A program made the translations under genes and the position numbers. Below, in pieces: positions 44,438 to 57,032 of a DNA stretch of 64,000 bases; the first letter of the stretch is position 1, and every line of letters begins with the position of its first letter. The DNA comes from Alkalibacter mobilis (GTDB lineage: Bacteria; Bacillota; Clostridia; Eubacteriales; Alkalibacteraceae). The notes beneath the pieces are model-generated. The model had not been told where the DNA came from and made no database searches. It saw only the letters and a program-made list of their open reading frames with translations. Location of the stretch: positions 124,001 to 188,000 of the forward strand of contig NZ_JADNRK010000003.1 of assembly GCF_015594845.1 (NCBI RefSeq). The letters run 5' to 3'.

Positions 44438-45115
44438 CTATTCCCCCTTTTTAAAACCGATACCCTTCTGCATTATCAGCTGTTGTACGTACGTTAAAAT
44501 ATTTTGAATTATCCAGTACAGTCCCAAACCTGACGGCAATGTCCATGAAACAAATCCTATCATAAGAGGAGATATTATTTTCATGGATTGAGTCATAGCC
44601 TGTGCCTGATTGTTCCCTCCTGCACCTTTTGACTGACCTCCCAGATTGGACATGCTTGCATATGTAGTCGCAGCTGCCAAAATAGGTATTATATGCAATG
44701 GATCCGATACACTCAAATCAGCCAGCCACAAAAAAGATTTGTCTATGGTCGCAAAAACTTCCGGCGTAAACACGTATTTTGCGGGTTCTCTCATAACACC
44801 GAACAATCCTATGATTATCGGAAATTGGATGAGCATGGGGAGACAACCACCCATTGGATTATAATTATGTTTTTGATACAACTTGATAGTTTCATCGTTT
44901 AATTTTTGTTTGTCATTTGCATATTTCTTTTGCAAAGCTTGGATCTCAGGCTGTAATTTGTTCATTTCCTGCATTGATTTGTTTTGCTTTATCGTTATAG
45001 GCAAAAGCATCAGCTTTGCAAATATCGAAAACACAACGATCGCTACACCGTAATCCTGTACTATAGTGTATATCGTATGCAGAATACTTCCAAAAAAGGT
45101 ATATAAAATCGACAT
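44438..45115 (-). CDS. yidC: Membrane protein insertase YidC
   Basis: A 225-residue YidC/Oxa1/SpoIIIJ-type insertase with about five membrane helices and the cytoplasmic coiled hairpin (MQEMNKLQPEIQALQKKYAN). No N-terminal lipobox is seen, unlike many Gram-positive versions, so the signal may be uncleaved. It inserts small membrane proteins with or without SecYEG. GGAGG lies 6 nt before the ATG. Confidence 0.94.
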   Translation of the reverse strand: MSILYTFFGSILHTIYTIVQDYGVAIVVFSIFAKLMLLPITIKQNKSMQEMNKLQPEIQALQKKYANDKQKLNDETIKLYQKHNYNPMGGCLPMLIQFPIIIGLFGVMREPAKYVFTPEVFATIDKSFLWLADLSVSDPLHIIPILAAATTYASMSNLGGQSKGAGGNNQAQAMTQSMKIISPLMIGFVSWTLPSGLGLYWIIQNILTYVQQLIMQKGIGFKKGE

Positions 45116-45170
45116 CTCTTTCCTCCTGGAAATTTATTTTTCTTACCTTTATTATTATGCTAAAAGGACT

Positions 45171-45380
45171 CTATTTCAAAGGGTCATATCCCCCTGGATT
45201 GAATGGGTGACACCTTCCAACTCTTTTGACGCAAAGGAACAAACCTTTGATGGCCCCATACTTTTCTATCGCCTTAAGGCAGTACTCCGAGCATGTCGGA
45301 TAAAAACGACAAGTTTTAGGCAGCAACGGAGATATGGCCTTCTGATAAAATTTTATCATTAAAATAAATATTGTTTTCAT
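45171..45380 (-). CDS. yidD: Membrane protein insertion efficiency factor YidD
   Basis: A 69-residue YidD: an amphipathic N-terminal helix, then the conserved [10 protein letters not shown] and [15 protein letters not shown] segments with three invariant cysteines. It assists YidC insertion. It lies 23 nt after rnpA, the standard order. Confidence 0.95.
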   Translation of the reverse strand: MKTIFILMIKFYQKAISPLLPKTCRFYPTCSEYCLKAIEKYGAIKGLFLCVKRVGRCHPFNPGGYDPLK

Positions 45381-45403
45381 TTATTTACCTAATAAACATA
45401 ATT

Positions 45404-45724
45404 TCACTTCAATTTTCTTAGAAGATGTTTGACCGAACCCTCAATAGTGTGAAAGTCCAGTGCCTCACATCCCTTTCTTGCAATGAAGATTATGTCATAT
45501 CCTTCTTTTACCATCGATTGGTTCAATCTGTATGATTCCTTTATCAATCGCTTAACTCTATTACGGGTAACACTGTTTCCAATCTTTTTACTTACTGTAA
45601 TTCCCAATCTATTCATTTTCAGTTGATTTTCGATGTAATACATTACAAGGTTCCTGTTTGCAGTAGATTTTCCCTTCTCATATATCACTCTGAATCTTCT
45701 ATTATTAAATGAAGTGTTTTTCAT
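45404..45724 (-). CDS. rnpA: Ribonuclease P protein component
   Basis: A 106-residue basic protein with the RNR motif (GNSVTRNRVKRLIKE) that binds the catalytic RNA and pre-tRNA leader. The gene follows rpmH after an attenuator-like hairpin (45753-45778). The RNase P RNA is not in this window. Confidence 0.95.
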   Translation of the reverse strand: MKNTSFNNRRFRVIYEKGKSTANRNLVMYYIENQLKMNRLGITVSKKIGNSVTRNRVKRLIKESYRLNQSMVKEGYDIIFIARKGCEALDFHTIEGSVKHLLRKLK

Positions 45725-45752
45725 TCATTTACCGGCCTTCCCTCAATGTTAG

Positions 45753-45778
45753 AAAAAGGCCACTCAAACGCGGCCTTA
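45753..45778 (-). terminator. Terminator/attenuator after rpmH
   Basis: Stem AAGGCC(GC)/(GT)GGCCTT with a 6-nt loop, then TTTCT on the minus strand. The first stem bases are part of the rpmH stop codon. It would give more rpmH than rnpA mRNA. Confidence 0.7.
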
Positions 45779-45910
45779 AGCTGATAAACGCTTTCTTCCT
45801 TTTCTTCTTCTATTGCTCAAAACTTTTCTTCCGGAAGCAGTTTTCATTCTTTGTCTAAAACCATGCACTTTGGATCTTTGTCTTACTTTTGGCTGATAAG
45901 TCATCTTCAT
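45776..45910 (-). CDS. rpmH: 50S ribosomal protein L34
   Basis: A 44-residue basic protein beginning MKMTYQPK and containing the L34 signature [16 protein letters not shown] and a basic C-terminus. GGAGG lies 8 nt before the ATG at 45910. A consensus promoter follows the usual rpmH position beside the origin. Confidence 0.97.
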   Translation of the reverse strand: MKMTYQPKVRQRSKVHGFRQRMKTASGRKVLSNRRRKGRKRLSA

Positions 45911-45978
45911 TACCAACACCTCCCAACACCTGATATTTATATTAAACAGTACTTTCCCTATAATGGATTTACCATAAA

Positions 45979-46007
45979 ATTATATATGCAATGAGATTGC
46001 ATGTCAA
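45979..46007 (-). promoter_or_regulatory. rpmH promoter
   Basis: Minus strand TTGACA (46002-46007), 17 nt, TATAAT (45979-45984): fully consensus. It lies next to a DnaA box at 46011-46019. Confidence 0.85.
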
Positions 46008-46010
46008 GAA

Positions 46011-46250
46011 TTATCCACGTTTTGAGTTTCAATAGAAAATATTTTTAAAGTTTGACTCAATATAATTGTTGATAAATCACTCCTCTATCTGCTATTATAT
46101 AAACAAGTGTTGATAACTTCAAGTTATTATTATGAACATATCCACAATATATTGATAACTTGTGGATATGTAGCACTAATTTGTTTATAAAAAGATCATC
46201 CAGCCTATATTTATCGCATTTTGCGTGTTAATAAATTTTATCAACATCTG
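46011..46250. other. oriC part 1: DnaA-box region between rpmH and dnaA
   Basis: This AT-rich gap (45911-46332) holds DnaA boxes: TTATCCACG (46011-46019), ATATCCACA (46138-46146) and TGTGGATAT (46161-46169, opposite orientation), plus several looser TTGATAA-type matches. It corresponds to the incA/incB side of a Bacillus-type split origin and also holds the dnaA and rpmH promoters. Confidence 0.8.
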
Positions 46251-46265
46251 TTTGTTAAATGGATG

Positions 46266-46294
46266 TTGTTATTTGTTTTGATGGATTGTATACA
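46266..46294 (+). promoter_or_regulatory. dnaA promoter
   Basis: TTGTTA (46266-46271), 17 nt, TATACA (46289-46294), followed by AGGAGG 6 nt before the dnaA ATG. The nearby DnaA boxes fit DnaA autoregulation. Confidence 0.55.
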
Positions 46295-46332
46295 AGATAT
46301 AAACACTTATTTTCCTAATTAGGAGGCATTTT

Positions 46333-47700
46333 ATGGATAACAATCTACAACATCTCTGGAACAAAACACTGGAAATAATCGAAGACGAACTTACCCAGGT
46401 CAGTTTTGAAACCTGGCTTAAACGGATCGAGCCACTTTCCTATAACGACAACACCATAGTTTTAGGTGTTGAGAATGATTTTACAAAAGGAATCCTTGAA
46501 GCAAGATATGCAATTTTGATAGGTAACTCACTCAAACACGTTACCGGTAAAAATGTTAGCGTAGATTTTGTTATACCTTCATCAAACAAGATGGAAAATC
46601 CTTCTCAAAACAATCCTTCACCAAACAGCTACAACAATGATTTATCATCAAATGGTGTAAATCTTGAAAACAGCAGCAATCTCAACCCAAAGTATACATT
46701 CGACACATTCGTTATAGGAGAAAGCAACAGGTTTGCCCACGCCGCTTCTGTTGCAGTCGCAGAGGCTCCTGCTCAAAGATACAACCCTTTGTTCATATAT
46801 GGAGGGGTAGGACTTGGTAAAACTCACTTGATGCATGCTATAGGACATTATACCCTCGAGCAGTGGCCCAATAAAAAGGTAGTTTATGTTTCATGCGAAA
46901 AATTCACCAATGACTTTATAGATTCGATTCAAAACAAAAACAATATTTCTTTTAGAAACAAATACCGTAATGTGGATGTTCTTCTCATAGACGATATTCA
47001 ATTCATTGCGGGTAAGGAAGGTACCCAGGAGGAATTCTTCCATACATTTAATGCTTTGCACGATGCAAACAAGCAAATAGTTATTTCAAGCGACAGGCCT
47101 CCCAAAGAGATCCCGACACTGGAAGAAAGACTCAGATCCAGATTTGAATGGGGTCTTATAACAGACATTCAAGCGCCAGATCTTGAAACTAGGATAGCTA
47201 TCCTGAAAAAGAAGGCAAATACCGAAAAAATCGATATAAACAACGAAGTTCTGGGTTTCATAGCAAACAAGATCCAGTCCAACATAAGGGAACTTGAAGG
47301 TGCTTTGATCCGAGTAAATGCATTTTCCAGATTGACAAGTCAATCCATATCCGTAGACTTGGCTGCTGAAGCACTCAAAGACATAATTTCCGCCAAAAAA
47401 CCCGATATTATAACTGTTGACCTTATCAAGGAAGTTACAGCCAAATACTTTAATATCGAAGTTGAGGATTTTAATCTTAAAAAGAGAACTAAATCCATAG
47501 CTTATCCAAGGCAGGTTGCAATGTACATTTCCAGGGACATGACTGATCTGTCACTTCCTAAAATAGGAGAAGAATTTGGCGGAAGGGATCATTCCACAGT
47601 CATTCACGCAGTTGACAAAATAACGAAGGAAATGGAAGAAAATTTCGATTTTAAAAATCTTATCAACAGAATAATGAAAGACATCCGAGGAACCAATTGA
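46333..47700 (+). CDS. dnaA: Chromosomal replication initiator DnaA
   Basis: A 455-residue DnaA with all four domains: domain I (about 1-75), a Ser/Asn-rich linker domain II, the AAA+ domain III with GGVGLGKTH (Walker A) and LLIDDIQFI (Walker B), and domain IV with the DnaA-box-recognition segment [11 protein letters not shown]. It melts oriC and loads DnaB. AGGAGG lies 6 nt before the ATG. oriC DnaA boxes flank the gene on both sides. Confidence 0.98.
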   Translation: MDNNLQHLWNKTLEIIEDELTQVSFETWLKRIEPLSYNDNTIVLGVENDFTKGILEARYAILIGNSLKHVTGKNVSVDFVIPSSNKMENPSQNNPSPNSYNNDLSSNGVNLENSSNLNPKYTFDTFVIGESNRFAHAASVAVAEAPAQRYNPLFIYGGVGLGKTHLMHAIGHYTLEQWPNKKVVYVSCEKFTNDFIDSIQNKNNISFRNKYRNVDVLLIDDIQFIAGKEGTQEEFFHTFNALHDANKQIVISSDRPPKEIPTLEERLRSRFEWGLITDIQAPDLETRIAILKKKANTEKIDINNEVLGFIANKIQSNIRELEGALIRVNAFSRLTSQSISVDLAAEALKDIISAKKPDIITVDLIKEVTAKYFNIEVEDFNLKKRTKSIAYPRQVAMYISRDMTDLSLPKIGEEFGGRDHSTVIHAVDKITKEMEENFDFKNLINRIMKDIRGTN

Positions 47701-47882
47701 TTTTTGCCTGTGGACAACATTGCGGTTTTCAGAGATTTGACACCAGCTTTATCCACAGCTTGTCAACCTCCACTTTTCAACATTACCATGTGGATTACCT
47801 ACTTACCAACAAATCCACAGCTCCTACTACTACTATTACTATTTAAATATATAGATATATATAAAGAAGGGGATGATTTTCA
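47701..47882. other. oriC part 2: DnaA boxes, DnaA-trio and unwinding element
   Basis: Between dnaA and dnaN lie a perfect DnaA box TTATCCACA (47749-47757) and near-matches TGTGGACAA (47709-47717), TGTGGATTA (47789-47797) and AAATCCACA (47811-47819). Four nucleotides after the last box begins a trinucleotide tract CTA-CTA-CTA-CTA-TTA-CTA (47824-47841), the plus-strand form of the DnaA-trio, followed by an AT-only stretch ending near 47866. This is the box/trio/unwinding layout described for the Bacillus basal origin. Confidence 0.85.
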
Positions 47883-48986
47883 ATGCTTTTTTCAACTGAT
47901 AAAACGTCTTTGGTCAACGCTGTAAACACAGTCCAAAAAGCTGTATCAAACAAAACTACACTTCCCATACTGGAAGGAATTTATTTTGAGGCTTCAGACG
48001 GTGAGATTTTCTTGATGGGCACCGACATGGAATTGGGAATTAAAACAAAACTTGAAGGTTCCGTAATAAAAGAAGGCAGCACTGTATTGTCAGCCAGGTT
48101 GATCAGTGAAATTGCCAGAAAACTTCCGGACGACCAAGTGACCCTTGAAATCAAAGACAACAATATAACTAATATCACATGTCAAAAATCCAAATTCAAT
48201 ATTCAGGGTGAATCGGGAGAAGATTATCCTAAAATGCCGGATATAATAGGTGAAAAAAATGCTCTTATACCGAAGGAGCTTTTCAGGAGCCTTATAAAAG
48301 AAACCTTGTTTTCAGTTGCCAAAAGCGAGAATATTCCTATTTTGACGGGTGAGCTCCTTGAAATCGAAAATGGAGAATTAAGACTTGTAGCCCTTGATGG
48401 ATACAGGCTTGCTCTTAGAAAAGGACAGATCGACCAAGGGATAGATATAAAGGAAGTCATTCCTGAAAGGACAATGATGGAAATTTACAGGCTTTTGTCA
48501 ATGAAGGATGAGGATGTTTACATATCCACAACAAAAAATCAGGCATTATTCACCATAGGTGAAACCAGCATGGTATCCAACCTTCTTCAGGGTGAGTATA
48601 TCAACTACAAACAGATAATACCTGCAAACAGCACTACAAATGTAAAAGTAAACACCAGCGAGCTTCTATCGAGTTGCGAAAGAGCATCACTGATGGCAAG
48701 AGATGGAAAAAACAACCTGATCAAGATGAATTTTTATGACGGCATTTTGGAAATCCAATCAAATTCAGATATGGGAAACCTAAATGAAAAGATAGACATC
48801 GAGATGGATGGAGATCCACTTAAAATTGCTTTTAATTGCAATTATTTCATAGATGCATTGAAAGCTATAAGTGAAGAAGAGATCATGCTTGAATTTACCA
48901 CTGCGGTAAGTCCATGTGTTATAAAGCCAACTGACGGGGACTACTTCACATATCTTATCCTGCCGGTAAGATACATAGAGCATTAA
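47883..48986 (+). CDS. dnaN: DNA polymerase III beta sliding clamp
   Basis: A 367-residue clamp of three repeated domains, ending in the usual YLILPVRY-type C-terminus. It encircles DNA and tethers polymerase III. GGGG lies about 10 nt before the ATG. The gene follows the unwinding region of oriC, as in Bacillus. Confidence 0.97.
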   Translation: MLFSTDKTSLVNAVNTVQKAVSNKTTLPILEGIYFEASDGEIFLMGTDMELGIKTKLEGSVIKEGSTVLSARLISEIARKLPDDQVTLEIKDNNITNITCQKSKFNIQGESGEDYPKMPDIIGEKNALIPKELFRSLIKETLFSVAKSENIPILTGELLEIENGELRLVALDGYRLALRKGQIDQGIDIKEVIPERTMMEIYRLLSMKDEDVYISTTKNQALFTIGETSMVSNLLQGEYINYKQIIPANSTTNVKVNTSELLSSCERASLMARDGKNNLIKMNFYDGILEIQSNSDMGNLNEKIDIEMDGDPLKIAFNCNYFIDALKAISEEEIMLEFTTAVSPCVIKPTDGDYFTYLILPVRYIEH

Positions 48987-49010
48987 ATAATTTTGAGGAC
49001 GGGGAGTAAA

Positions 49011-49241
49011 ATGAAAGAAATACCTGTTTCTATAAATACGGATTATATAAAATTGGATCAATTTTTGAAGTATACGGGTTTGGCTGATAGCGGATCGTTT
49101 GCAAAAATGTTGATAAAAGACGGAGAAGTACTCGTAGACGGTGAAGTATGCCTTCAAAGAGGAAAAAAATTATACCCGGGATGCAAGGTGACAGTAAAAG
49201 ATACGGAAGAAATCTTTGTCGTTAAAAAAGAAGAGGAATAA
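49011..49241 (+). CDS. S4-domain RNA-binding protein (YaaA/RlbA-like)
   Basis: A 76-residue S4-type RNA-binding fold (IKLDQFLKYTGLADSGSFAKMLI). The gene between dnaN and recF is usual in Bacillota; a role in large-subunit ribosome assembly has been proposed. The ATG at 49011 follows GGGGAG by 4 nt; the frame extends upstream to 48993 only through that ribosome-binding site. Confidence 0.9.
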   Translation: MKEIPVSINTDYIKLDQFLKYTGLADSGSFAKMLIKDGEVLVDGEVCLQRGKKLYPGCKVTVKDTEEIFVVKKEEE

Positions 49242-49242
49242 A

Positions 49243-52307
<3,065 letters not shown>

Positions 52308-52318
52308 GAGGTTATCAA

Positions 52319-54766
52319 GTGAGCGACGAGTACAATAAAGTATTACCGATTAATATCGAAGACGAAATGAAAAAATCCTACATCGATTATTCTATGAGCG
52401 TTATTGTAGGTAGAGCCCTTCCAGATGTCAGGGATGGATTGAAACCCGTACACAGAAGGATACTTTATGCAATGAGTGAGTTGGGAATGACACCTGAAAA
52501 ACCTTACAGGAAATGTGCAAGGTTGGTCGGTGACGTTCTGGGTAAGTATCATCCTCACGGGGATACTGCGGTATATGACGCTATGGTAAGACTGGCACAG
52601 GATTTCTCTACAAGATACCCTCTTGTTAACGGACATGGAAACTTCGGATCCATTGACGGAGACGGTGCGGCGGCAATGAGGTATACGGAATCCAAAATGA
52701 GCAAGATATCCATGGAACTTCTGAGAGACATCAACAAGGACACTGTAGATTTTACTTTGAACTTTGATGAGACTCAAAAGGAACCGGTGGTGCTTCCGGC
52801 AAGATACCCGAACTTGCTGGTAAACGGATCATCCGGTATAGCTGTAGGAATGGCAACAAACATTCCTCCCCACAACCTTGGGGAAGTTATAGATGCGACT
52901 GTATATCAGATGGAAAATCCCGATTGCCACGTAAATGAACTTATGAATTTCATCAAAGGTCCTGATTTTCCTACCGGTGGAACAATACTGGGCAAGGATG
53001 GATTGAAATCCGCATACCTTACGGGACGGGGCAGGATCAAAGTCAGGGCAAAAGTCAATGTTGAGGAAATTTCTTCGTCAAAACAAAGAATAGTAATAAC
53101 TGAAATTCCTTACATGGTCAACAAATCAAAGCTTGTTGAAAAAATTGCCGATTTGGTAAAAGAGAAAAAGATCGAAGGAATTTCCGATCTTAGAGACGAA
53201 TCTGACAGAAACGGAATTAGAGTTGCCATAGATTTGAAGAGAGATGTAAATGCAGAAATCATCTTGAATCAATTATACAAACACACACAAATGCAGGAAA
53301 CTTTCGGTGTGATTTTATTGGCTTTGGACAAAAATCAGCCCAAGGTCATGAATCTGAAAGAAATTCTTTCAAAATACATAGATCATCAAAAGGAAGTAAT
53401 AATCAGAAGGACCCAGTTCGATCTGAATAAAGCCGAAGATCGGGCTCACATACTGGAAGGTTTGGTAATTGCGCTTGATAATATAGACCGGGTCATAAAG
53501 ATAATAAGAGCATCGAAGAATGGCGAAGAAGCGAAGGTGGCCTTGATACAGGAATTCGCTCTTTCCGAAAAACAGGCTCAGGCCATACTGGATATGAGAC
53601 TTCAAAGACTTACCGGACTTGAAAGAGAAAAAATAGAAGCTGAATATCAGGAGCTTTTGTTGAGAATTGCAGAGTTGAAAGAAATTCTTGCCAGTGAAGA
53701 AAAAATTATAGGCGTAATAAAAGAGGAAATCACAGAAATAAAAGAAAAATACAATGACGAAAGAAGAACTTCTTTCGAAGTTGATTACGATGACATAAGC
53801 ATGGAGGATCTCATAGAAGAAGAAGACGTGGTCATCACCATGACCCACGTGGGATATGTAAAGAGAATATCGGCAGATACCTATACGGCTCAAAAAAGAG
53901 GTGGAAAAGGAATAACAGCCCTTTCAACCAGAGACAATGACTTTGTAAAGCATCTGTTCACGACAACGACACATCATTACATCCTGTTCTTCACCAACAA
54001 GGGCAAGGTTTACAGGCTAAAGGCTTATGAAATACCTGATGCCTCAAGAACTGCCAGAGGTACCGCCATCGTCAATATAATCCAATTGGATGAAGACGAA
54101 AAAGTAACCACCGTAATTCCGATCAAGGAATTCAGTGAAAACTGGTACCTTACAATGGCAACAAAAAAGGGTATAATCAAGAAAACCGATTTGAAGGATT
54201 ACGACAGCTCAAGAAAATCCGGACTTTTGGCCATAAATCTTAACGAAGACGACGAATTGATAGGGGTCAAACTGACTGACGGTACCAAGGAGATCATAAT
54301 GGGAACAAAAGATGGTTATGCCATAAGGTTCTCGGAAAATGATGTAAGGGCAGTAGGAAGGACCGCCATAGGAGTCAGGGGCATATTCTTGAGAGAAGAA
54401 GACGAAGTTGTAGGTATGGATCTGGTGGACGAGAATTTATTCGTATTGACCGTTTCGGAAAATGGTTACGGAAAGATAACACCGGAATCAGAATATAGAC
54501 TTCAAAATCGTGGCGGAAAAGGGATTCAAACTTACAAAATAACTTCAAAAACCGGACAGCTGGTTGGAATAATGGTTTGCAGGAAAGATCAGGAAGTAAT
54601 GATGATCAACAATCAGGGGATCGTCATAAGGCTTGAGATATCCGGAATATCCGTTATGGGAAGAAGTACTCAGGGTGTAAGATTGATGAAACTTGACAAA
54701 ACGGAAAAAATTGTCACCATCACCCAGGTTATTAGTGAAGAGGAAATCGAAGAAATAGAAATATAA
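52319..54766 (+). CDS. gyrA: DNA gyrase subunit A
   Basis: An 815-residue breakage-reunion subunit. The active Tyr lies in AAMRYTE, the winged helix precedes it, and the C-terminal wrapping domain has the GyrA box (KRGGKG near 525). The quinolone-determining segment reads HGDTAVYD, with Thr at the position that is Ser83 in E. coli, as in some Clostridia; this is not evidence of resistance. The start is GTG at 52319, 7 nt after AGGAGG. A terminator follows. Confidence 0.98.
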   Translation: MSDEYNKVLPINIEDEMKKSYIDYSMSVIVGRALPDVRDGLKPVHRRILYAMSELGMTPEKPYRKCARLVGDVLGKYHPHGDTAVYDAMVRLAQDFSTRYPLVNGHGNFGSIDGDGAAAMRYTESKMSKISMELLRDINKDTVDFTLNFDETQKEPVVLPARYPNLLVNGSSGIAVGMATNIPPHNLGEVIDATVYQMENPDCHVNELMNFIKGPDFPTGGTILGKDGLKSAYLTGRGRIKVRAKVNVEEISSSKQRIVITEIPYMVNKSKLVEKIADLVKEKKIEGISDLRDESDRNGIRVAIDLKRDVNAEIILNQLYKHTQMQETFGVILLALDKNQPKVMNLKEILSKYIDHQKEVIIRRTQFDLNKAEDRAHILEGLVIALDNIDRVIKIIRASKNGEEAKVALIQEFALSEKQAQAILDMRLQRLTGLEREKIEAEYQELLLRIAELKEILASEEKIIGVIKEEITEIKEKYNDERRTSFEVDYDDISMEDLIEEEDVVITMTHVGYVKRISADTYTAQKRGGKGITALSTRDNDFVKHLFTTTTHHYILFFTNKGKVYRLKAYEIPDASRTARGTAIVNIIQLDEDEKVTTVIPIKEFSENWYLTMATKKGIIKKTDLKDYDSSRKSGLLAINLNEDDELIGVKLTDGTKEIIMGTKDGYAIRFSENDVRAVGRTAIGVRGIFLREEDEVVGMDLVDENLFVLTVSENGYGKITPESEYRLQNRGGKGIQTYKITSKTGQLVGIMVCRKDQEVMMINNQGIVIRLEISGISVMGRSTQGVRLMKLDKTEKIVTITQVISEEEIEEIEI

Positions 54767-54772
54767 TACATT

Positions 54773-54805
54773 ATCTCCACCTTTTATGGTGGAGATTTTA
54801 TTTTG
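54773..54805 (+). terminator. gyrA terminator
   Basis: Stem ATCTCCACC/GGTGGAGAT (54773-54781 with 54788-54796), 6-nt loop, then TTTATTTT. Confidence 0.9.
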
Positions 54806-54818
54806 GGTCATGGTTTGA

Positions 54819-54847
54819 TTGATTTTAGTTTATTCAAATGATAGAAT
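54819..54847 (+). promoter_or_regulatory. Promoter of the EIIA-rpe unit
   Basis: TTGATT (54819-54824), 17 nt, TAGAAT (54842-54847), starting 14 nt after the gyrA terminator. Confidence 0.5.
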
Positions 54848-54884
54848 TGTCTTTAATCAAAAATGCCAAAGGAGCATATAAAAT

Positions 54885-55370
54885 ATGGGTAGTAGAACCT
54901 ATGAATTTTCTCCGGATTTTGTAATTGTTGGAATCCATGGACTTAGCGACTTGGACGCAATTGAAAAAACCGTCGATCAGATAATCGAGAAAAAAATAGT
55001 AGGACCTGAGTATAAGGATGCAATAATAGGCAGGGAAAAAACTTATCCCACGGGCCTTCCAACAAAGGGTCAGGGCGTAGCAATGCCCCATACCGACGGG
55101 GAATTCGTGAATGTTGAAAGTTTTTTTGTTTCTGTTCTTAATAAACCCGTATACTTTAAAGAAATGGGCAATTCAAGAAACACGGTAAAAGTAAGGATAC
55201 TTTTCATTCCCATAATGAAAAATTCCAAGTCTCAACTTGAGATGTTGCAAGTCATAGTGAACTTGATACAAAATGAAACACTTGTTGATCAAATAGCAAA
55301 TGAAAAAGATCCGAAAGAAGTTTATGATATTATATCCAAAGAAATTGAAAAAATGGAATTTGAATTTTAA
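54885..55370 (+). CDS. Orphan PTS EIIA domain protein (galactitol/fructose class)
   Basis: A 161-residue PTS EIIA type-2 domain with the active-site His in GVAMPHTD and GatA-like spacing. No IIB or IIC gene lies near it. It starts 38 nt past its -10 and is followed by rpe after 17 nt. The pair suggests either a component shared with a distant permease, or a phosphorylation-state regulator of carbon use. The ribosome-binding site (AAAGGAG) is adequate. Confidence 0.82.
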   Translation: MGSRTYEFSPDFVIVGIHGLSDLDAIEKTVDQIIEKKIVGPEYKDAIIGREKTYPTGLPTKGQGVAMPHTDGEFVNVESFFVSVLNKPVYFKEMGNSRNTVKVRILFIPIMKNSKSQLEMLQVIVNLIQNETLVDQIANEKDPKEVYDIISKEIEKMEFEF

Positions 55371-55387
55371 AAACGGAGGTCATGACA

Positions 55388-56038
55388 ATGAACGTAAAAA
55401 TATCACCGTCGATCCTTGGGGCGGATTTTGGGAATCTTGAAAGTCAGATAAGAGAGGTTGAGGCTTGTAATGTGGAGATGTTGCATATTGATGTAATGGA
55501 CGGCAATTTTGTGCCAAACATTGCTTTTGGCCCAGACCAGGTTAAAATGCTAAGAAAAGTATCCGATCTACCCTTTGACGTACACCTTATGATAAATAAT
55601 CCCGATCTGCTGATACCAAGGTTTGCAGAAGCAGGTTCAGACATAATTGTGGTGCATCAGGAGGCTACCGTTCATCTGCACAGGACTTTGAAGCTGATCC
55701 AGTCTTTTGGAATAAAAGCGGGAGTGTCCCTTACGCCGGCAACTTCCATAGAAACCCTGAGGTACGTTCTGGATGAAGTGGACATGATCCTTTTGATGAC
55801 TGTAAATCCGGGTTATGGTGGTCAATCTTTTATACCCAAGAGCCTGGACAAGATAAGGGATCTGAGTGAAATGACAAAAGGATTGGACATAGATATTCAA
55901 GTGGACGGTGGGATCAACCTTGAAACTGCGCCAAAGGTGGTTGAAGCCGGGGCAAATGTACTGGTTGCCGGATCTTTCACTTTCAAGGGAGATGTAAGTG
56001 AAAATATCCGTATGCTCAGAGAAAGTGTAAAAATTTGA
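55388..56038 (+). CDS. rpe: Ribulose-phosphate 3-epimerase
   Basis: A 216-residue TIM barrel with LHIDVMDGNFVPN, HLMI and the C-terminal DGG and NVLVAGSF phosphate loops. It interconverts ribulose 5-phosphate and xylulose 5-phosphate. The ATG at 55388 follows GGAGG by 8 nt; the ATG at 55382 is too close. It shares a probable transcript with the orphan EIIA. Confidence 0.96.
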   Translation: MNVKISPSILGADFGNLESQIREVEACNVEMLHIDVMDGNFVPNIAFGPDQVKMLRKVSDLPFDVHLMINNPDLLIPRFAEAGSDIIVVHQEATVHLHRTLKLIQSFGIKAGVSLTPATSIETLRYVLDEVDMILLMTVNPGYGGQSFIPKSLDKIRDLSEMTKGLDIDIQVDGGINLETAPKVVEAGANVLVAGSFTFKGDVSENIRMLRESVKI

Positions 56039-56078
56039 TATCTTTCCAGTGGTTATAAAATCATGGATAAATATTAAC

Positions 56079-56114
56079 TATAATCTTGATAAATTACGAA
56101 AAATCAAGATTATA
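56079..56114. repeat. 12-bp perfect inverted repeat upstream of the amino-acid ABC operon
   Basis: TATAATCTTGAT (56079-56090) and ATCAAGATTATA (56103-56114), 12-nt spacer, 34 nt before the extended -10 promoter. It has no T-run on either side, so an operator is at least as likely as a terminator for rpe. Confidence 0.5.
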
Positions 56115-56147
56115 AGGTTCAAAAATGTATATTTATTCTATAGGTTA

Positions 56148-56156
56148 TGGTATAAT
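56148..56156 (+). promoter_or_regulatory. Extended -10 promoter of the amino-acid ABC operon
   Basis: TGG-TATAAT at 56148-56156 without a good -35, 65 nt before the substrate-binding-protein ATG. Confidence 0.55.
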
Positions 56157-56220
56157 GAAAAACTGATAAAACTTTTGGGAAATGGGAAAGAGTTGGATCA
56201 ATAATTTAGGGGGTTTAAAA

Positions 56221-57024
56221 ATGAAAAAAAATATTTTGATTTTAGTTGCGTTGTTACTATCAGCACTATTTATGTTCGCAGGATGTGGTGCCAGTTCGGC
56301 ATCTTCAAACGAAACTCTAGTTGTAGGTGTGGACGATTCTTATCCGCCGATGGAATACAGAGATGAAAACAATGAATTGGTTGGTTTTGACGTTGCGATG
56401 GCAAAAGCATTGGTTGAAAAAATGGACATGGACATCGAGTTTAAATCCACCGCTTGGGATGGGATTTTTCAAGGACTTGAAACCCAGAGTTACGACGTTA
56501 TCATTTCGTCAGTAAGTATAACGCCAAAGCGTATGGAAACTTTTATATTTTCTGATCCTTACTTGGCAAACGGTCAGGTAATAGTTGTAAAACCTGGTGA
56601 TGCATCCGTTCAAAAGCCTGAAGATCTTGAAGGCAAGAGTGTTGGTGTGCAAATAGGAACTACTGCGGATACTGCTGTTGAAAAATACATGGAAGACATC
56701 GAAATCAATCTTATAAAATACGACGAAATAATACAGACTTTTTCTGCCATGAAAGCTGGTTATGTGGACTACATCGTAGTTGATTACCCTGTTGCCATCG
56801 AGTACGTTGGAAATGATCCGGATAGTTTTGAAATTTCATCCACTCAATTAACAAACGAGCCTATCGGTGTGTGCATCAGAAAAGACGACACTGAACTTCA
56901 AAGCAAAATCAACGCAGCATTGGCTGAACTTAGAGAAGAAGGAACTCTAAAAGAAATTTCCATCGAATGGTTGAAAGACGATTATACTTCAAACATAGAC
57001 ACAGAACTTAATGTCATAGAATAG
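56221..57024 (+). CDS. Polar amino-acid ABC transporter, substrate-binding lipoprotein
   Basis: About 267 residues. An N-terminal lipoprotein signal ends in the lipobox FAGC (Cys near 21). The mature protein is a type-2 periplasmic-binding fold of the glutamine/histidine/cystine class, with DDSYPPMEY, ISSVSITPKR and IGVQIGTTAD-like segments. It captures polar or charged amino acids outside the membrane; the exact ligand is not readable. GGGGG lies 7 nt before the ATG. First of a three-gene importer. Confidence 0.93.
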   Translation: MKKNILILVALLLSALFMFAGCGASSASSNETLVVGVDDSYPPMEYRDENNELVGFDVAMAKALVEKMDMDIEFKSTAWDGIFQGLETQSYDVIISSVSITPKRMETFIFSDPYLANGQVIVVKPGDASVQKPEDLEGKSVGVQIGTTADTAVEKYMEDIEINLIKYDEIIQTFSAMKAGYVDYIVVDYPVAIEYVGNDPDSFEISSTQLTNEPIGVCIRKDDTELQSKINAALAELREEGTLKEISIEWLKDDYTSNIDTELNVIE

Positions 57025-57032
57025 AAATGATC

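Noticed and set aside
52550-52590. Thr at the GyrA position equivalent to Ser83 as quinolone resistance
   Set aside because: Thr occurs naturally at this site in some Clostridia; no resistance inference is possible from one residue.
53369-53893. 174-codon minus-strand frame inside gyrA
   Set aside because: It is antisense to gyrA; Phe/Tyr-rich low-complexity translation.
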